This document shows, one piece after another, positions 60,809 to 64,000 of a stretch of 64,000 nucleotides of DNA. Location of the stretch: the NCBI RefSeq assembly GCF_030411955.1, contig NZ_JASNRA010000005.1:1-64000 (forward strand), read 5' to 3'. Origin of the DNA: Massilia sp. YIM B02443. Its GTDB lineage: Bacteria; Pseudomonadota; Gammaproteobacteria; Burkholderiales; Burkholderiaceae_D. Numbering within the stretch: the stretch's first letter is position 1; each line of letters starts with the position of its first letter. Under the pieces are notes generated by a model. That model saw only the letters and a list, made by a program, of their open reading frames with translations, had not been told where the DNA came from and did not search any database. The position numbers and the translations under genes were made by a program.

Positions 60809-60828
60809 TACTGTATAAACATACAGTA
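60809..60828. promoter_or_regulatory. LexA (SOS) box before imuA
   Basis: TACTGTATAAACATACAGTA, a close match to the LexA consensus CTGT-N8-ACAG with TA-rich centre. It lies 17 bases before the imuA start and between two divergent genes, so it may control both. Confidence 0.93.
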
Positions 60829-60844
60829 TTCCCGTTAGGCAACT

Positions 60845-61555
60845 ATGACAAGCTCAGCAGCAACATTAGATCCCGAACAGGTTCACCCAGCCCTCTGGCG
60901 CGCATCGCAGCTGGCGCGCAATCACACGCGCTGTGTCGACACCGGGCACCTCAGCTTGTCGCATCAGCTACCTGGCGGCGGCTGGCCAACTGGAACAATG
61001 GTCGACCTGCACGTGCAACAGCCCGGGATAGGCGAAGTGCGGTTGCTGGCACCGGCGCTGAGCGCGTCCGCCGATCGCAAGATTGTGATGCTGCAGCCGC
61101 CGCACGCGCCCCAGGCGTTGGCCCTGGCCGCGATGGGCATCGAGCCGTCGCAGGTGCTGTGGCTACGCGCCACTCGCACGGCGGACATGCTATGGGCGGC
61201 TGAACAGGTGTTGAAAAGCGGAAGCTGCGGCGCGTTGCTGTTTTGGCAGACCCAGATCCGCAACGAAAGTCTTCGGCGCCTGTGCCTGGCCGCGCAGGCC
61301 GGCGAGACCTTGTTCTTCATGATGCGGCCGCTGGCCGCCGCCCGGGATCCGTCGCCGGCGCCGCTGCGCCTGGCGCTACGCCCGCGCGCTGGTGGACTTG
61401 AGGTCGACTTCGTCAAGCGGCGCGGGCCGCAGCGCAACGAGCCGCTGTTCCTGCCGATGACAGTTGGCCCAGCCCGGCATCAGCCTCAGCTCCAGCCGCA
61501 CTACGCTCCCCCGGCGCCGATCGAGGAGCCGACGTCATTCTCGGTCGCCCATTAG
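60845..61555 (+). CDS. imuA: ImuA-like protein (SulA/RecA-related), SOS-regulated, orphan
   Basis: 236 aa, normal ImuA length. Motifs: VHPALWRASQLARNHTRCVDTGHLSLSHQLPGGGWPTGTMVDL (the LPGGGWP loop), RLLAPALSASADRKIVMLQPPHAPQALALAAMGIEPSQVLWLRA and GALLFWQTQIRNESLRRLCLAAQAGETLFFMMRP. ImuA works with ImuB and DnaE2 in mutagenic translesion synthesis. Neither partner is present within the prophage. AGG lies 6 bases upstream of the ATG. A host copy of imuB-dnaE2 might be used, or the gene may alter the host SOS response. Confidence 0.88.
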   Translation: MTSSAATLDPEQVHPALWRASQLARNHTRCVDTGHLSLSHQLPGGGWPTGTMVDLHVQQPGIGEVRLLAPALSASADRKIVMLQPPHAPQALALAAMGIEPSQVLWLRATRTADMLWAAEQVLKSGSCGALLFWQTQIRNESLRRLCLAAQAGETLFFMMRPLAAARDPSPAPLRLALRPRAGGLEVDFVKRRGPQRNEPLFLPMTVGPARHQPQLQPHYAPPAPIEEPTSFSVAH

Positions 61556-61615
61556 GCCGCGCTCACGGTCGCGCGGCGGCGTTGATCGGCGCGCCGGCCG
61601 TCTTCTTCCAGACGC

Positions 61616-61639
61616 AAAAAAGCCACCTCAAGGGTGGCT
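61616..61639 (-). terminator. Intrinsic terminator facing the integrase module
   Basis: Minus strand: AGCCACC, loop CTTGA, GGTGGCT, then a T run (A run 61616-61621 on plus). It ends the leftward transcript of the unknown gene and integrase, and the stem may also help stop imuA. Confidence 0.82.
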
Positions 61640-61780
61640 TCGTCGTTTCGGTTCGTTTGAAAATCCCTGAACCCGTTGAAATTTCTTTGGCGTAGGTTTT
61701 GGCGTAACTCTTGCAAAAGTTTAGTTATCGCCATAGGGGAAGGGACCTCTGCATCATGAGTATATTCTCTGCTTGGCGAG

Positions 61781-62623
61781 CTAAGGGTTTTTGATCATGG
61801 GAAGATATTCAGTAATCACAGAATTCGCCTCGCTACTTATGAAAAGCGTAGGTTTGAATAGCGAACTTATATCAGATACTGTTTTTGATAGGAAAGCGAC
61901 AGCATAGATTATTCCGATATAAGCATCTCGATAAATACGATGATTCCCGGTAACGCGTAAATCTGATTGATGAATTGCAAAGCTGAATGTGTGAACATGT
62001 TGAGAGAGCATTTGATTCGCATGGCGATAGTGATCGTCATTGATATCGGAAATTTTGTTTCTCTCCTGTTGGGTCAGATGAAACGGCGGAGAATTTTTTA
62101 AAAGGTAGTTTTGAGTTTTTGGATCAAGCGAAAGGAAGAAAGAGGATGTTTTTAATTCGCTAACAGCACGACTCTGCCATCGGATTATCTCATCTGTAGG
62201 AGCTCCATCGCGGTGCAACAGACGGTACATTTGGATTCGACGATCTGCATCGTTGACCCTCCAGAGACATATTCGAAATGTCCTTTCATCATTCGATACG
62301 GGATGCAGAGCGATGTAAGCCAATGAGTCATAGGCTTCCATTATGCATCTTGAGAGCGCCGCAAATGAACTGATATCCCAATACTCTCCAGGTTCTTGCC
62401 TTGCATTCGGGAGTAACTTGCGTAAGCTTAATCCGTGCCCCAACTGTTTCATAAAAATTGATAGGCAGTACTGCAGCCAAAGTTCGTTTTCCTTGGGAGG
62501 CGGTATTTCCCCCCAAAGCTTTATCCCCTCGTTGATAATAATTATGAGGTCCTCGCGGGTCTTGAAAAACATTGTTTCATGCAAGGCTTGTTCGGTATCT
62601 CCGCTGGTATTTAGCATTGACAT
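61781..62623 (-). CDS. Unknown AT-rich prophage gene behind integrase
   Basis: 280 aa, soluble, mostly helical: MSMLNTSGDTEQALHETMFFKTREDLIIIINEGIKLWGEIPPPKENELW, then SRCIMEAYDSLAYIALHP and DDHYRHANQMLSQHVHTFSF. The R-x-x-x-E-A-Y-x-S and H-x-x-x-N-x-x-x-H-x-H pattern resembles DUF5677-like helical proteins, but I cannot confirm it. AT content is far above the phage average. It is transcribed behind int and so available in the lysogen: a good candidate for a defence or fitness gene. Confidence 0.7.
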   Translation of the reverse strand: MSMLNTSGDTEQALHETMFFKTREDLIIIINEGIKLWGEIPPPKENELWLQYCLSIFMKQLGHGLSLRKLLPNARQEPGEYWDISSFAALSRCIMEAYDSLAYIALHPVSNDERTFRICLWRVNDADRRIQMYRLLHRDGAPTDEIIRWQSRAVSELKTSSFFLSLDPKTQNYLLKNSPPFHLTQQERNKISDINDDHYRHANQMLSQHVHTFSFAIHQSDLRVTGNHRIYRDAYIGIIYAVAFLSKTVSDISSLFKPTLFISSEANSVITEYLPMIKNP

Positions 62624-62632
62624 CTTTCCAGT

Positions 62633-63643
62633 TTAATCGAGGCGTGCGGCCATCGTTTCCGCACTCTCGTTATAGTACACCTGCAGCTGACGCAAGTCCT
62701 TATGGCCTACCATGCGCGCAAGATCGAGCACATTGAGCTTCTTCGCAAGCCTTGTGATAGCGAGATGGCGGGTGTCATGGAAGGTGCCATCCTCGACCAT
62801 TGCGCGCAACTTGGCTTTACGAAATAGTGCATCAAGCGAGGGCCCAGAGAGCGCAAAGACTGTTTCCCCGGCAGGGACTTCAGGAAGTAGAGCGAGCAGC
62901 TCCAAGGCGCGACGGGACAGAGGAACAGCGCGCTTGGTACCATTCTTTGTTTGTTGAAGCGTAGCCGTGCGCCCAATGATATCCCCCGCTGTAAGCCGGC
63001 AGATCTCGCCAGCACGCATAGCTGTCTCGATCGCGAACAGAAACGCGATGGCCGTACGTTGATAGCCTGTAGCTGCCAGTTCGGGCTGCGCCTGGTCGAA
63101 GCCAAGAGCAAGACAGATTCGCTCGATCTCGTCATCGCTGTAAAGGCGATCGCGTGGGGGCGGATCAGCTGGCCGGCGAACATCAGTCGTCGGCGAAATC
63201 GCGATCCACTTCCATTCCTTCATAGCCGCGGCAAACACGTGCGAAAGCAAGTTGAGATCTCGGTTGACCGACGAGCCAAGCACCTTGTCGACGTTGAGCC
63301 TGTAGTCTCGCCACTTCCCAAGCACGTTCGACGTAATGTCGACGAGCTTCATATCCTGAAGGGCAATGCCATCGATTACAGTGCGGCCGATAGCATTCAT
63401 CCGCAGGATTTCTTGGCGATGTCCGCGCTTGTGGATGGAGACTTCTTTCTCGTAGCGTCGGAATGCGTCGTCCAGAGTCTTGCTCTTCTGGATGCCTAAG
63501 GCGACGCCCTCACGGATCTCAGTCTCTCGTTTTGCTGCCCAGGCCGCCGCTTCGGCCTTCGTGTTGAAAGTTTTAGACTCACGCACGCCAAGAGTCGCAA
63601 GCTGCGCTCGCCACATGCCGTCCCGCTTCGCTATTGATGCCAT
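62633..63643 (-). CDS. int: Tyrosine-recombinase integrase
   Basis: 336 aa. N-terminal arm-binding part (MASIAKRDGMWRAQLATLGVRESKTFNTKAEAAAWAAKRE), core-binding SAM-like helices (about 60-150), and the catalytic domain: R210 (ETAMRAGEIC), K233 (TKNGTK), H289-x-x-R292 (FHDTRH), H314 (MVGHKD) and Y323 (LQVYYN). It integrates into the tRNA-Leu 3' end and sits next to attR. ATG 63643; three ATGGCGTAA repeats follow on its 5' side. Confidence 0.95.
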   Translation of the reverse strand: MASIAKRDGMWRAQLATLGVRESKTFNTKAEAAAWAAKRETEIREGVALGIQKSKTLDDAFRRYEKEVSIHKRGHRQEILRMNAIGRTVIDGIALQDMKLVDITSNVLGKWRDYRLNVDKVLGSSVNRDLNLLSHVFAAAMKEWKWIAISPTTDVRRPADPPPRDRLYSDDEIERICLALGFDQAQPELAATGYQRTAIAFLFAIETAMRAGEICRLTAGDIIGRTATLQQTKNGTKRAVPLSRRALELLALLPEVPAGETVFALSGPSLDALFRKAKLRAMVEDGTFHDTRHLAITRLAKKLNVLDLARMVGHKDLRQLQVYYNESAETMAARLD

Positions 63644-63660
63644 GCCATCCTCAGATCGTT

Positions 63661-63691
63661 ATGGCGTAATTATGGCGTAAAAATGGCGTAA
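63661..63691. repeat. Three ATGGCGTAA repeats at 11-bp spacing (candidate integrase arm sites)
   Basis: ATGGCGTAA begins at 63661, 63672 and 63683, exactly one helical turn apart, between int and attR. Two related TTTGGCGTA copies lie near 61687 and 61699 at the other side of the int module. Position fits attP arm-type sites for Int or Xis. Confidence 0.6.
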
Positions 63692-63813
63692 CTGATCCAG
63701 TTGAAAGGCGGTAATAGGTGGGATTTTGTACAGTATTAGAACCGCGCCTAGAGGCGCTAAGTACTTGAAACTACAGAAGAAACTGCAAGATGCGGGGTAA
63801 TGCGCTGCTAGTA

Positions 63814-63835
63814 GGTGGTGCCTCCGGCCGGAATC
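63814..63835. repeat. attR
   Basis: 22 bases identical to 25335-25356. They are the last 20 bases of tRNA-Leu (acceptor end with CCA and part of the T arm) plus two bases beyond. Confidence 0.92.
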
Positions 63836-63900
63836 GAACCGGCACGCCTTACGGCGCTTGATTTTGAGTCAAGTGCGTCTACCAATTCCGCCACAGAGGC
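63816..63900 (-). tRNA. tRNA-Leu (CAA)
   Basis: 85 nt with encoded CCA. Acceptor GCCTCTG pairs with CGGAGGC (one G-U). The anticodon stem CTTGA/TCAAG closes the loop CTCAAAA, anticodon CAA (reads UUG). A long variable arm with GCGCC...GGCGT marks a class II tRNA, and TTCGATTC is the T loop. The gene is intact; its 3' end is the phage attachment site. Confidence 0.95.
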
Positions 63901-64000
63901 CCAATAGCAGGGGCGCATCTTAGCACATGCCGCGCCCAACTGACCAGTGCGCGAGCGTGCGGCGTCAAAGGCGGCGCCGGGTGACCGCTGTGGACGATGC

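Larger units (their letters stand above)
25335..63835. mobile_element. Lambdoid siphovirus-type prophage (about 38.5 kb) in tRNA-Leu(CAA)
   Basis: Bounded by identical 22-bp repeats. It contains integrase, repressor switch, early operon, replication, packaging, head, tail and lysis modules in conventional order, with late genes rightward. All major structural genes read as open frames, so the prophage may be functional. No phage name can be given from sequence alone. TerL is of the lambda gpA type and the capsid is a protease-capsid fusion, a combination seen in Burkholderia-type phages. Confidence 0.93.

Noticed and set aside
61552..61734. 60-aa minus-strand frame
   Set aside because: It contains the intrinsic terminator at 61616-61639, so coding is unlikely.

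Overview
The window looks like a chromosomal segment of a high-GC betaproteobacterium, most likely Oxalobacteraceae (Massilia/Duganella/Janthinobacterium type). This rests on codon style, a GC-rich host background and the type of genes present; I could not run a database search.

Host part, 1-25334. The window opens with the C-terminus of a TnpB-type protein. Then come cysK, a zinc-type CDF exporter with its ArsR-type repressor and a perfect dyad operator, a small secreted NTF2-like protein, and a large M16 peptidase. A decayed IS607-family element (tnpA and tnpB both broken, 6110-7545) sits directly against the start of the peptidase gene. pncC follows, then a signalling pair (CHASE-type hybrid histidine kinase plus a REC-PAS-GGDEF-EAL-REC protein, coupled by an ATGA overlap), thiL, maeB, a gmd-rmd-glycosyltransferase cluster for GDP-D-rhamnose glycans, and a second signalling pair on the minus strand (MHYT hybrid kinase with HPt, and an HD-GYP regulator). 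The host segment therefore carries two two-component systems with probable c-di-GMP output.

Prophage, 25335-63835 (about 38.5 kb). It lies between two 22-bp direct repeats that copy the 3' end of a tRNA-Leu(CAA) gene. The intact tRNA is at the right end. Its presumed original terminator is now stranded about 38.5 kb away beside attL. Left to right: a two-gene AT-rich membrane-protein moron; a tightly overlapping leftward early operon of 15 genes (DUF2786, DUF551, RdgC, ParB-like and small proteins); a lambda-like switch (cI with a secreted-protein moron behind it, cro, and matching operators at both early promoters); a CII-like regulator and a TOPRIM/helicase replication protein; a 27-bp inverted repeat that may mark the origin; TerS and TerL of the lambda Nu1/A type; a Mor-like activator; head genes (gpW, portal, an SGNH-esterase/Fn3 fibre-like protein, a protease-capsid fusion, DUF2190); tail genes, including a G/GT pair joined by a predicted -1 frameshift and a 1670-aa tape measure; tail fibre genes; lysis genes (holin, glucosaminidase, small lipoprotein); a LexA-boxed orphan imuA; an unknown AT-rich gene; and a tyrosine integrase. 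The structural set, complete as far as can be read, suggests a siphovirus that may still be inducible.

Most interesting points: a dyad repeated three times, immediately after the Mor-like gene, before the capsid gene and before the lysis genes, which I propose as the late operator; an SGNH-hydrolase fibre encoded between portal and capsid; an SOS box driving an imuA with no imuB or dnaE2 beside it; a leaderless-type cI promoter; and a candidate replication origin and cos region.
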